From UBA9676 sp036522155 (GTDB lineage Bacteria; Actinomycetota; Actinomycetes; Streptosporangiales; Streptosporangiaceae), in contig DATDGI010000082.1 in the NCBI GenBank assembly GCA_036522155.1, positions 1-27,837 on the forward strand: a stretch of 27,837 bases of DNA, written 5' to 3'. The notes beneath the pieces are model-generated. The model was given only the letters and a program-made list of their open reading frames with translations. It was not told the DNA's origin and did no database searches. Below, piece after piece: positions 14,427 through 21,740 of this stretch. Position 1 is the stretch's first letter; the number at the start of each line of letters is the position of its first letter. The position numbers and the translations under genes are program-made.

Positions 14427-15455
14427 GTGCGGACCAGGCGCGCGGTCGCGGCCGCGTCCTCCGCGCTGGTGATCGCGATGCTCACCGGGGTTTCGGTCGG
14501 GCCGGCCGGGCTGCCGCTGTGGCAGGTGGGCGAGGCGCTGCTGGCCCACCTGCCGTGGCACCCGCACCTGGCGGTGCCGGCGATCGCGGTGGTCATCGTC
14601 TGGCAGGTCCGGCTGCCGCGGGTCATCCTTGGTGCCCTGGTGGGCGCCCTGCTGGCCGGCAGCGGCGCGGCCTACCAGGGCGTGTTCCGCAACCCGCTGG
14701 CCGACCCCTACCTGCTGGGGGTGGCCGCGGGCGGCGGCCTGGGCGCCACCTTGATCATCGTGGCCGGGGCGCCCGCCACGCTGCTGCCGCCCTGCGCGTT
14801 CGCGGGCGCGGTCATCGCCGTGGCGATGACGTATCTGCTCGGCTCCGGCGCGGGCCGCGACGCGGGCCGCACCGGCGGCACCGCCGGGGCCATCGTGCTG
14901 GCCGGGGTGGCGGTGGGCACGCTGTTTACCGCCATCCAGACCTACCTGCAGCAGCAGCACGCGCAAACCCTGCAGGCGGTCTACTCCTGGATCCTGGGCG
15001 GCCTGTCCCTGGCGTCCTGGTCCGACGTGGCGCTCATCCTCCCCTATGCCGCCGTCGCCGCGGTGGTGCTGCTGGCGCACCGGCGGCTGCTAGATGTGCT
15101 CCGGGTCGGCGAGACCGAGGCGGCCAGCCTGGGCGTGGACATCACCCGGCTGCGGCTGACCATCGTCGCCACCGCGACCCTGGCCACCGCCGCCGCGGTC
15201 GCGGTCAGCGGGCTGATCGGCTTCGTCGGGCTGATCGTGCCGCACACCGTGCGGCTGACCGCCGGGGCCAGCTACCGGGTCGTGCTGCCGGTATCGATGA
15301 TCGGCGGGGCGGCCTTCCTGGTCCTGGCCGACGTCGCCGCCCGCACCGTGCAGGCGCCGGCCGAGGTGCCGATCGGGGTGATCACCGCCGCGATCGGCGC
15401 GCCCTTCTTCCTGTTCGTGCTGCGTTCGCGCCGGGCCCAGCAGGATCTCGCATGA
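14427..15455 (+). CDS. btuC: FecCD/BtuC-type ABC transporter permease (likely cobalamin uptake)
   Basis: This permease of about 342 residues belongs to the FecCD family. Family motifs include AAYQGVFRNPLADPYLLGV, GLIGFVGLIVPHTVRL, the coupling region around LRVGETEAASLGVD, and ARTVQAPAEVPIGVITAAIGAPFF-type ending; about ten membrane helices are expected. The riboswitch makes cobalamin or a corrinoid the likely substrate rather than a ferric siderophore. The reading frame stays open up to the aptamer, but codons between 14277 and about 14380 often end in A or T, unlike genes here, so that stretch is leader. I therefore chose the GTG at 14427, which gives a basic N-terminus (RTRRAV) before the first helix and a GGACGGG nine bases upstream. 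It overlaps the ATPase gene by an ATGA. Confidence 0.85.
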   Translation: MRTRRAVAAASSALVIAMLTGVSVGPAGLPLWQVGEALLAHLPWHPHLAVPAIAVVIVWQVRLPRVILGALVGALLAGSGAAYQGVFRNPLADPYLLGVAAGGGLGATLIIVAGAPATLLPPCAFAGAVIAVAMTYLLGSGAGRDAGRTGGTAGAIVLAGVAVGTLFTAIQTYLQQQHAQTLQAVYSWILGGLSLASWSDVALILPYAAVAAVVLLAHRRLLDVLRVGETEAASLGVDITRLRLTIVATATLATAAAVAVSGLIGFVGLIVPHTVRLTAGASYRVVLPVSMIGGAAFLVLADVAARTVQAPAEVPIGVITAAIGAPFFLFVLRSRRAQQDLA

Positions 15456-16252
15456 TCGCGCTGACCGGCGTCGGGGTCCGGTACGGCCCGGTGGCCGCCC
15501 TGGCCGGGGTCAGCGACGAGGTGGCCGCCGGGGAATGGCTGGCCATCATCGGGCCGAACGGCGCGGGCAAGTCAACCCTGCTCCGCTGCGTCGCCCAGCT
15601 CATCCGGCACCAGGGCCGGATCAGCATCGGCGGCCAGCCGGTCACCAGCCTGCGCCGCCGTGCGCTGGCCCGGCTGGTCGCCTATGTGCCGCAGGCGCCG
15701 GTGCTGCCCGCGGAGATGACGGTCGCCGACTACGTGCTGCTCGGCCGCACGCCACACATCGGCTACCTGCGCATGGAAACCGCCGCGGACCGGCGGATCT
15801 GCGCCGACCTGCTGGCCCGGCTGGGCCTGGCTGCCATGGCGGGCCGGGCGCTGTCGACCCTGTCCGGCGGCGAGGCGCAGCGCGTGGTGCTGGCCCGCGC
15901 GCTCGCGCAGCAGGCACCGGTGCTCCTGCTCGACGAGCCGACCAGCGCGCTCGACCTCGGCCGCCGGGTGGAGGCGCTGGAGCTCATCGACGCGGTGCGC
16001 CGCGACCGTTCCCTGACCGTGCTCTCCGCCGTGCACGACCTGACCCTGGCCGGCCAGTTCGCTGACCGGCTGCTGCTGCTGTCCGGTGGCCAGGTGGTGG
16101 CGTCCGGCCCGGCGGCCGCGGTCCTGCGGGAGGACGTGCTGGGCCCGCATTTCGGCGCCGCCGTCCAGGTCGTGACCGCCCCGGGCGGTGCGCTGGTGGT
16201 GATCTCCCGCCGCGACCGCGGGCCGCTCAGACCCCCAGGGACCGGCCGATGA
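15452..16252 (+). CDS. btuD: ABC transporter ATPase partner of the BtuC-type permease
   Basis: This 266-residue ATPase has Walker A GPNGAGKST (34-42), a Q-loop at YVPQ (81), signature LSGGEAQRV (137-145), Walker B LLLDEP (158-163) and switch histidine H195. It resembles FepC/BtuD-type ATPases that power FecCD permeases. Its ATG overlaps the btuC stop (ATGA), so the two are translationally coupled and under the same cobalamin riboswitch. No periplasmic-type binding lipoprotein (BtuF) follows; the next gene is convergent and overlaps by 26 bp. The binding protein must be encoded elsewhere. Confidence 0.9.
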   Translation: MIALTGVGVRYGPVAALAGVSDEVAAGEWLAIIGPNGAGKSTLLRCVAQLIRHQGRISIGGQPVTSLRRRALARLVAYVPQAPVLPAEMTVADYVLLGRTPHIGYLRMETAADRRICADLLARLGLAAMAGRALSTLSGGEAQRVVLARALAQQAPVLLLDEPTSALDLGRRVEALELIDAVRRDRSLTVLSAVHDLTLAGQFADRLLLLSGGQVVASGPAAAVLREDVLGPHFGAAVQVVTAPGGALVVISRRDRGPLRPPGTGR

Positions 16253-17369
16253 TCTCCTTCATGATCTCGGTGGTGCCGCCAAAAATGGTCTGCACCCGGC
16301 TGTCGGTGAACGCCCGGGCCACGGCGAACTCACGCATGTACCCGTAGCCGCCGTACAGCTGCAGGCAGCGGTCCACCACCCGCTGGCACAGCTCGCTGTC
16401 CCACCACTTGACCATCGACGCCTCTTCGTTGGTGAGCCGCCCGGCGACGTGCTCCATCACCGCCCGGTCGGTGAACACCCGCGCCACGGCCAGTTCGGTC
16501 GCCATCTCGGCCAGCACGAACCGGTTGTGCTGGAAGCTGCCGATCGGGCGCCCGAACGCATAGCGCTGCTGGCAATAGGCGAGCGTGTCGGCGAACACCT
16601 TCTCCGCCCCCGCCAGGGCCGCGGTGCCCAGCGCGATCCGCTCCCGGGGCAGGTTCTCCATCAGCGCGATGAACCCGCCGCCCTCCTCGCCGAGCATGTT
16701 GGCGGCCGGTACCCGCACGTCGGTGAAGGACATCTCGGAGGTGTCCTGCGCGTGCATGCCGATCTTGTCCAGGTTGCGGCCGCGCTCGAAGCCGGGCATC
16801 CCGCGCTCCACCACCAGCAGGCTGATGCCCTGGTGGCCCGCGTCCGGGTCGGTCCGGGCGACCACGATCACCAGATCGGCCAGCTGGCCGTTGGAGATGA
16901 ACGTCTTGCTCCCGTTGAGCAGGTAGTGGCCGCCGTCGCGGATGGCGGTGGACCGGATCCCCTGCAGGTCGCTGCCCGCGCCCGGCTCGGTCATCGCGAT
17001 CGCCGTGATGAGCTCGCCGGAGCAGTAGCCGGGCAGCCACCGCTCGCGCTGCTCGGGCGTGCACAGGCGGATGAAGTACTGCCCGTTGATGTCGTTGTGC
17101 ACGGCGAAGGCGGGCCCGGTCGCGCCGGCCACGGCCAGCTCCTCGCCCAGGATCAGGTAGTAGCGGTAGTCGGGGTTCCCGCCGCCGCCATACTTCTCGT
17201 CGATGTCGATCCCGAGCAGCCCCGCCTTCCCGGCGGCGAGCCAGAGCTCCCTGGACACCATCCCGTCGCGCTCCCACTGCTCGTGATAGGGGATGATCTC
17301 CCGGGCGATGAAGGTGCGGACCATGTCACGGAACGCGTCGTGCTCGGAGGTGAAGATGTCACGCTTCAT
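16227..17369 (-). CDS. Acyl-CoA dehydrogenase, long-chain (LCAD) type
   Basis: This 380-residue FAD-dependent dehydrogenase introduces the alpha-beta double bond in acyl-CoA. It has AMTEPGAGSDLQGI and FISNGQLADLVIVVART in the FAD/substrate region, and the C-terminal LQLYGGYGYMREF and GGTTEIMKEIIGR. The usual MCAD/SCAD base (Glu in EGT) is replaced by Gly, but Glu243 in ENLPRERIALG matches the LCAD/isovaleryl-type base on helix G, so the enzyme should be active. The overall match is to mammalian LCAD-like proteins. The ATG at 17369 was preferred over a longer start because the family begins near MKRDIF and AGGAAGG lies upstream. Its 3' end overlaps the convergent btuD by 26 bp. Chain-length preference is uncertain. 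Confidence 0.9.
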   Translation of the reverse strand: MKRDIFTSEHDAFRDMVRTFIAREIIPYHEQWERDGMVSRELWLAAGKAGLLGIDIDEKYGGGGNPDYRYYLILGEELAVAGATGPAFAVHNDINGQYFIRLCTPEQRERWLPGYCSGELITAIAMTEPGAGSDLQGIRSTAIRDGGHYLLNGSKTFISNGQLADLVIVVARTDPDAGHQGISLLVVERGMPGFERGRNLDKIGMHAQDTSEMSFTDVRVPAANMLGEEGGGFIALMENLPRERIALGTAALAGAEKVFADTLAYCQQRYAFGRPIGSFQHNRFVLAEMATELAVARVFTDRAVMEHVAGRLTNEEASMVKWWDSELCQRVVDRCLQLYGGYGYMREFAVARAFTDSRVQTIFGGTTEIMKEIIGRSLGV

Positions 17370-17521
17370 CGGGCGCACCTTCCTGCGGAGTGGCACACGG
17401 CCGGAGCCCGGGGGCCCGGGCCAGCAGCCCTAACCGGACCGTAACATCACCGCGCGAACAGCACCCGGGCCCGCCCGCCGGGTACCCCGGCACAGGGTGG
17501 GCAACTACACAACGGACGTTA

Positions 17522-17550
17522 TTGCGAGTCTTTTGCATCTTCCATAGAGT
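17522..17550 (+). promoter_or_regulatory. NiCoT promoter with overlapping Nur-like box
   Basis: TTGCGA (17522-17527) and TAGAGT (17545-17550) are separated by exactly 17 bp, a good housekeeping promoter. TTGCGA-GTCTT-TTGCAT (17522-17538) resembles the Streptomyces Nur motif tTGCaa-N5-ttGCAA, with the TGC cores and N5 spacing kept. Nickel-loaded Nur bound here would cover the -35 element and repress the nickel/cobalt permease. The motif is quoted from memory and binding is inferred. Confidence 0.55.
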
Positions 17551-17589
17551 GGCGTCATCCTCCCTCCGGTGAAGGAGAAAACGCCGTTG

Positions 17590-18693
17590 ATGGCCCAGAT
17601 AGCCGCCCGCGCCCGGCGGGCCAGCAGCGCGCTGACGCCGTCGGAATGGGGCCGGGCCGGTGGCATGGCCGCGACCGTGCTGGGGCTGAACGTGCTGGGC
17701 TGGGGGCTGCTGCTGGCCGCGCTGCGCGGGCACTACCACATCACCAAGACCGAGATCTTCGGCGTCGGCACCGGCATCCTGGCCTACACCCTGGGCATGC
17801 GGCACGCCTTCGACGCCGACCACATCGCGGCCATCGACAACACCACCCGCAAACTGGTCGCCGACGGCAAGCGTCCGCTGTCGGTGGGCTTTTTCTTCTC
17901 GCTCGGGCACTCGTCGGTGGTGTTCGTGCTGGCCCTCCTGCTCAATTTCGGCATCCGCGCGCTGAACGCCCAGGTCCGCAACGGCGGCTCCGCGCTGCAC
18001 AGCGTGACCGGAACGGTCGGCGTGCTGGTCTCCGGCACGTTCCTGTACCTGATCGCCGGGCTCAACCTGATCATCCTGGTCTCGATCGTGAAGGTCTTCC
18101 GCGACATGCGGCTTGGCCGGTACGACGACGCCGAACTGGAAGAGCAACTGGCCAGGCGGGGCCTGATGAACAGGTTCCTCGGCCCGCTGGCCCGGCGGGT
18201 GGACACGCCGTGGAAGATGTACCCGATCGGGCTGCTGTTCGGCCTGGGGTTCGACACCGCCACCGAGATCGCGCTGCTGGTGCTGGCCGGCTCGGCGGTC
18301 GTGAGCGGGCTGCCGTTCTACGCTGTGCTCTCGCTGCCGCTGCTGTTCGCGGCGGGCATGAGCCTGTTCGACACCGCCGACGGCTGTTTCATGAACTTCG
18401 CCTACGACTGGGCGTTCGCCCGCCCGCTGCGCAAGGTGTACTACAACCTGACCATCACCGGCCTGTCGGTGTTCGTCGCGTTCTTCGTCGGCACCATCGA
18501 GGTGCTCGGCCTCATCGCCCAGCAGTCGCACCTGACCGGGGGCTGGTGGGGGCCGTTGCGGAACTTCAACCTCAACATGGCCGGCTTCGTGATCGTCGGC
18601 ATGTTCGCCCTCACCTGGGTGGTCGCCCTGGCGATCTGGCATTTCGGCCGGATCGAGGAACGCTGGGACACCGCGGCCAGCAGCGCCGATTAA
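17590..18693 (+). CDS. NiCoT-family nickel/cobalt permease
   Basis: This 367-residue membrane protein of the NiCoT family imports Ni2+ and/or Co2+. It carries the family signature RHAFDADHIAAIDN (71-84) with the HX4DH metal motif H72, D77 and H78, plus LGHSSVV (105-111), LGFDTATEIALL (219-230) and GMSLFDTADG (256-265). About eight membrane helices are expected. A ribosome site AAGGAG (17572-17577) lies 12 bases before the ATG at 17590 and nine before a TTG at 17587; a GTG at 17569 precedes the ribosome site and is less likely. The gene has its own promoter overlapped by a Nur-like box rather than a riboswitch. Metal preference cannot be read from the sequence; neighbouring cobalamin uptake genes suggest cobalt, the box suggests nickel. 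Confidence 0.92.
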   Translation: MAQIAARARRASSALTPSEWGRAGGMAATVLGLNVLGWGLLLAALRGHYHITKTEIFGVGTGILAYTLGMRHAFDADHIAAIDNTTRKLVADGKRPLSVGFFFSLGHSSVVFVLALLLNFGIRALNAQVRNGGSALHSVTGTVGVLVSGTFLYLIAGLNLIILVSIVKVFRDMRLGRYDDAELEEQLARRGLMNRFLGPLARRVDTPWKMYPIGLLFGLGFDTATEIALLVLAGSAVVSGLPFYAVLSLPLLFAAGMSLFDTADGCFMNFAYDWAFARPLRKVYYNLTITGLSVFVAFFVGTIEVLGLIAQQSHLTGGWWGPLRNFNLNMAGFVIVGMFALTWVVALAIWHFGRIEERWDTAASSAD

Positions 18694-18743
18694 GAACCCG
18701 GCTGATGCCAAACGGCGGCTGCGGTGAACTCCCGCTGCCCCGC

Positions 18744-19256
18744 TCAGGCCGCGCTGGGCTCGGCCAGGTAGGCGGCCCACTGCGGGTCGCCGTCGTGGGC
18801 GGCGCCGATCAGCCGCCAGTGCGCGCCCCGCGGCACGACCGGCTCACAGCGCAGCGTCCAGCCCAGTTCCTCCACCAGCCGGTCCGCCTTGCTGTGGTTG
18901 CACCGCATGCAGGAGGCGACGCAGTTCTCCCAGGCGTGGCTGCCGCCCCGGCTCCGGGGCACGACGTGGTCGATGGTCTCGGCCTTGTGCCCGCAGTAGG
19001 CGCACAGGTAGTTGTCCCGGCGCATGAGCGCGCCCCTGGTCAGCGGCACCCGGTTGCGGTAGGGAACCCGGACGTAGCGGCGCAGCCGGATCACCGACGG
19101 CATGGCCAGCACCAGCGAGGTGGAACGCAGCAGCGAGCCGCCCGCGTCATCGTGCACCACCTCGGCCTTGTCGCCGAGCACCAGGCACACCGCGCGGCGC
19201 AGGCCGACCGTGGTCAGCGGCTCATACGTCACGTTGAGCAGCAGTACCCGTCGCAC
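18744..19256 (-). CDS. HNH endonuclease family protein
   Basis: This 170-residue protein matches the widespread actinobacterial HNH family that begins VLxLNxxYEPL. The HNH core lies at about 85-125: zinc pairs C85-x2-C88 and C116-x2-C119, with IDHVVPRSRGG (H97), N111 and H121 in CNHSKADR. The biological role of this family is not established, and it may be a nuclease acting in DNA repair or uptake. The GTG at 19256 was chosen because GGGAGG lies five bases upstream and the family starts there. An ATG at 19283 would add nine residues but has no ribosome site. It converges on the NiCoT gene and diverges from the peptidase. Confidence 0.85.
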   Translation of the reverse strand: MRRVLLLNVTYEPLTTVGLRRAVCLVLGDKAEVVHDDAGGSLLRSTSLVLAMPSVIRLRRYVRVPYRNRVPLTRGALMRRDNYLCAYCGHKAETIDHVVPRSRGGSHAWENCVASCMRCNHSKADRLVEELGWTLRCEPVVPRGAHWRLIGAAHDGDPQWAAYLAEPSAA

Positions 19257-19273
19257 GCCCGCCTCCCACCTCT

Positions 19274-19291
19274 GCTGTGCCATGGCACAGC
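19274..19291. promoter_or_regulatory. Perfect 18-bp palindrome at the HNH gene promoter
   Basis: GCTGTGCCATGGCACAGC is fully self-complementary. On the minus strand a TAGGCT -10-like box (19294-19289) overlaps its edge, and the HNH ribosome site follows about 10 bp downstream. A dimeric repressor bound here would block the start of transcription. The regulator is unknown. Confidence 0.5.
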
Positions 19292-19350
19292 CTAATCGGC
19301 CGGTGCCGCACCGTCCTAGCACCCCGGGCGGTACGTGCCGGGTCGCCCGT

Positions 19351-19356
19351 TAGAGT
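19351..19356 (+). promoter_or_regulatory. -10 box TAGAGT before a leaderless leader ORF
   Basis: TAGAGT is followed by seven bases and then the ATG at 19364. Transcription should therefore start at or next to that ATG. No clear -35 hexamer was seen. Confidence 0.5.
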
Positions 19357-19363
19357 GCGAGCC

Positions 19364-19399
19364 ATGATCACTGCTGCCTGCCGCCTGGGCCGCCCATGA
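19364..19399 (+). CDS. Short leader ORF overlapping the prolyl oligopeptidase start
   Basis: ATG at 19364 opens an 11-codon frame (MITAACRLGRP) whose TGA (19397-19399) overlaps the ATG of the peptidase gene as ATGA. The -10 box places the transcript start at this first ATG, so ribosomes would meet it before the peptidase start, which has no Shine-Dalgarno sequence of its own. This suggests translational coupling. Conservation in relatives was not checked. Confidence 0.4.
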   Translation: MITAACRLGRP

Positions 19400-21627
19400 C
19401 CGCGCCCGCCCAGCCCGGCTATCCCCCGGCGCGCCGCCTGGACCTGACCGAGAACATCGCCGGTCATGCCGTCGCCGACCCCTACCGGTGGCTGGAGGAT
19501 CCCGGCAGTGAGGAGACCCTGGCCTGGCTGGCGGCTCAGGACGAGCTGGCCAGCGGCCAGCTGGCGGGCCTGCCCGCCCGCGCGGAGCTGGCCGCGCGGA
19601 TCGCGGAGCTGACCGCCACCGGTTACGTGAGCAGCCCGGTATGGCGCGGCGAGCGCTGCTTCTTCCTGCGCCGCGAGTCCGGCCAGGAGCATGCGGCGCT
19701 CCTCACCGCCGCACCGGGCGAGCCGGACCGGGCGCTGGTCGACCCGGCGGCGCTGGACGAAACCGGCGCCACCACGCTGGATGCCTGGGCGCCCGATCAC
19801 GAGGGCAGGCTGCTCGCCTATCAGCTCTCGGAGGGCGGCGACGAGGAGTCGGTCCTGCGGGTCATGGACGTGGCCACCGGGGAGCCGGTGGACGGGCCGA
19901 TCGACCGCTGCCGGTATACCTCCGTCGGGTGGCTGCCCGGTGGCGCGTCGCTCTACTACGTGCGCAGGCTCGCCCCGGACGCGGTGCCAGCCGGTGAGGA
20001 GCAGTTCCACCGGCGGGTGTACCTGCACACGGTCGGGACCCCTGTCGCGGCGGACACCCTGATCTTCGGTGAGGGCCGGGACAAGGCGGACTACTACTAC
20101 CCGTCGGTCAGCCGGGACGGCCGCTGGCTGATCATGTGGGCCGCCCGGGGCACCGCGCCGCGCAACGACCTGTGGCTCGCCGACCTGACCGCCTCGCCGG
20201 CCACCGAGCCCGTCTTCCGGGTGATCCAGGCCGGCCAGGATGCCCAGACCAGCGCGCACGCGGGCCGGGACGGCCGTCTCTACCTGCTGACCGACGCCGG
20301 TGCGGCGCGGGGGCGGCTGGTGGTGGCCGATCCCGGGCAGCCCGGCCAGGACGGCTGGCAGGACCTGATCGGCGAGGACCCCGAGGCGGTGCTGACCGAC
20401 TACGCCATCCTCGACGGCGAGCAGGCCGCGCCGGTGCTGCTCGCCCTGTGGGCCAGGCACGCCGTGAGCGAGATCACCATCCACGATCTGGCGACCGGCC
20501 AGCGCCGCGGCACGGTCAGCCCGCCCGGGACCGGTGGCAGGCTGGGCACGATCACCGGGCTGAGCGAGCGCCCGGAGGGCGGGCACGAGGCGTGGTTCGG
20601 CTACACCGACTTCGGCACCCCGGTCACCGTGTATCACTACGACGCCCGGACCGGGGAGGTCGGGGTCTGGGCGCGAGCGCCCGGTGCGGCGGAGATACCG
20701 GCCGTGGACAGCCGGCTGGTGAGCTACCACTCCGCCGACGGCACCGAGGTCCGGATGATCGTGCTCAGCCCGCCCGCCGAGCGGCCGGCCGCCGGCGAGA
20801 CGCCGGCCACCGCCGAGACGCCAGCTACCGGGGAGGCCCCAGCCACCAGCGCGGCGCCAGCCACCGGGGAGGCGCCCACCGCACCGCGGCCGGTCATCCT
20901 CACCGGCTACGGCGGGTTCGGGATCAGCCTGCTCACACCCGCCTTCGCACCGGCCGCGCTGGCCTGGGTGAGGGCTGGGGGCGTGTACGCCATCGCCGGC
21001 CTGCGGGGTGGCGCCGAGGAAGGCGAGGCGTGGCACCGGGCCGGGATGCGCGAGCACAAGCAGCGGGTGTTCGACGACTTCGCCGCGGCCGCCGCCAAAC
21101 TTGTCCGCGACGGCTGGACCACCCCGGGGCAGCTGGCCATCTCCGGCGGGTCGAACGGCGGCCTGCTGGTCGGCGCGGCGCTCACCCAGCAGCCGGCCGC
21201 CTACGCCGCGGTGGCGTGTTCCGCGCCCTTGCTCGACATGGTCAGGTACGAGCGGTTCGGGCTGGGCCAGACCTGGAACGACGAATTCGGCACGGCCAGC
21301 GACCCGGGGGAATTCGCCTGGCTGCTGTCGTATTCGCCGTACCACCACGTCCGCGACGGGGTCCGCTATCCGGCCGTGCTGTTTACCGTGTTCGACTCCG
21401 ACACCCGGGTGGATCCGCTGCACGCGCGCAAGATGTGTGCGGCGCTCCAGCACGCGACCTCGGCCCGGCTGCCGGACCGGCCGATCCTGTTCCGGCGGGA
21501 GGCACAGGTGGGCCATGGCGCCCGGGCGGTCAGCCGGTCGGTCGGCCTGTCGGCCGACACCCTGGCCTTCCTCGGCTTCCACACCGGCCTGACCGTCCCG
21601 TCGGCCAATCCGCTGCCCGCCAGCTGA
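19396..21627 (+). CDS. Prolyl oligopeptidase family serine peptidase (S9A)
   Basis: This 743-residue cytosolic peptidase cleaves short proline-containing peptides. The N-terminal part (HAVADPYRWLEDPGSEETL, then propeller blades to about residue 455) precedes an alpha/beta-hydrolase domain. Its triad is S586 in SGGSNGG, D669 in FDSDTRVDP and H707 in VGHGARAVS; GYGGFG and GLRGGAEEGEAWHRAG are also conserved. No signal peptide is seen. Residues 463-497, at the domain junction, form an Ala/Pro/Thr/Glu repeat insert absent from typical members. The ATG at 19396 has no ribosome site but overlaps the stop of an 11-codon leader ORF. Oligopeptidase B is a close alternative; substrate preference is not certain. 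Confidence 0.88.
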   Translation: MTAPAQPGYPPARRLDLTENIAGHAVADPYRWLEDPGSEETLAWLAAQDELASGQLAGLPARAELAARIAELTATGYVSSPVWRGERCFFLRRESGQEHAALLTAAPGEPDRALVDPAALDETGATTLDAWAPDHEGRLLAYQLSEGGDEESVLRVMDVATGEPVDGPIDRCRYTSVGWLPGGASLYYVRRLAPDAVPAGEEQFHRRVYLHTVGTPVAADTLIFGEGRDKADYYYPSVSRDGRWLIMWAARGTAPRNDLWLADLTASPATEPVFRVIQAGQDAQTSAHAGRDGRLYLLTDAGAARGRLVVADPGQPGQDGWQDLIGEDPEAVLTDYAILDGEQAAPVLLALWARHAVSEITIHDLATGQRRGTVSPPGTGGRLGTITGLSERPEGGHEAWFGYTDFGTPVTVYHYDARTGEVGVWARAPGAAEIPAVDSRLVSYHSADGTEVRMIVLSPPAERPAAGETPATAETPATGEAPATSAAPATGEAPTAPRPVILTGYGGFGISLLTPAFAPAALAWVRAGGVYAIAGLRGGAEEGEAWHRAGMREHKQRVFDDFAAAAAKLVRDGWTTPGQLAISGGSNGGLLVGAALTQQPAAYAAVACSAPLLDMVRYERFGLGQTWNDEFGTASDPGEFAWLLSYSPYHHVRDGVRYPAVLFTVFDSDTRVDPLHARKMCAALQHATSARLPDRPILFRREAQVGHGARAVSRSVGLSADTLAFLGFHTGLTVPSANPLPAS
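20782..20886 (+). repeat. Low-complexity repeat insert in the peptidase
   Basis: Degenerate repeats of ETPAT, EAPAT and AAPAT occur in residues 463-497 between the propeller and the hydrolase domain. DNA units such as CCAGC(C/T)ACCGGGGAGGC recur, suggesting growth by slippage. The frame is intact. Confidence 0.75.
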
Positions 21628-21728
21628 CACAGCCCGCCGACGGACCCGCCGGCCGCCAGCTGACCCACCTGCCCGCCGGCTGCCGGCGCCCCTCCGTCCG
21701 CCGGCTGACCCACCGCCCGCCGGCTGCC
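21623..21728. repeat. Direct repeats at the end of the peptidase gene
   Basis: Segments beginning GCTGACMCA occur at 21623, 21659 and 21704. The last two share a near-identical 25-bp core (GCTGACCCACC, then GCCCGCCGGCTGCC). The first contains the peptidase stop codon, so the stop and its flank appear to have been duplicated downstream into the convergent gap. Whether it ends transcription is unknown. Confidence 0.55.
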
Positions 21729-21740
21729 AGTGGGTCGCAG

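Noticed and set aside
12820..14427. Idea that the cobalamin riboswitch controls the R2-like ferritin gene, as it controls nrdAB in Streptomyces
   Set aside because: The aptamer motifs read on the plus strand towards btuC, whereas the ferritin-like gene is on the minus strand and diverges from it.
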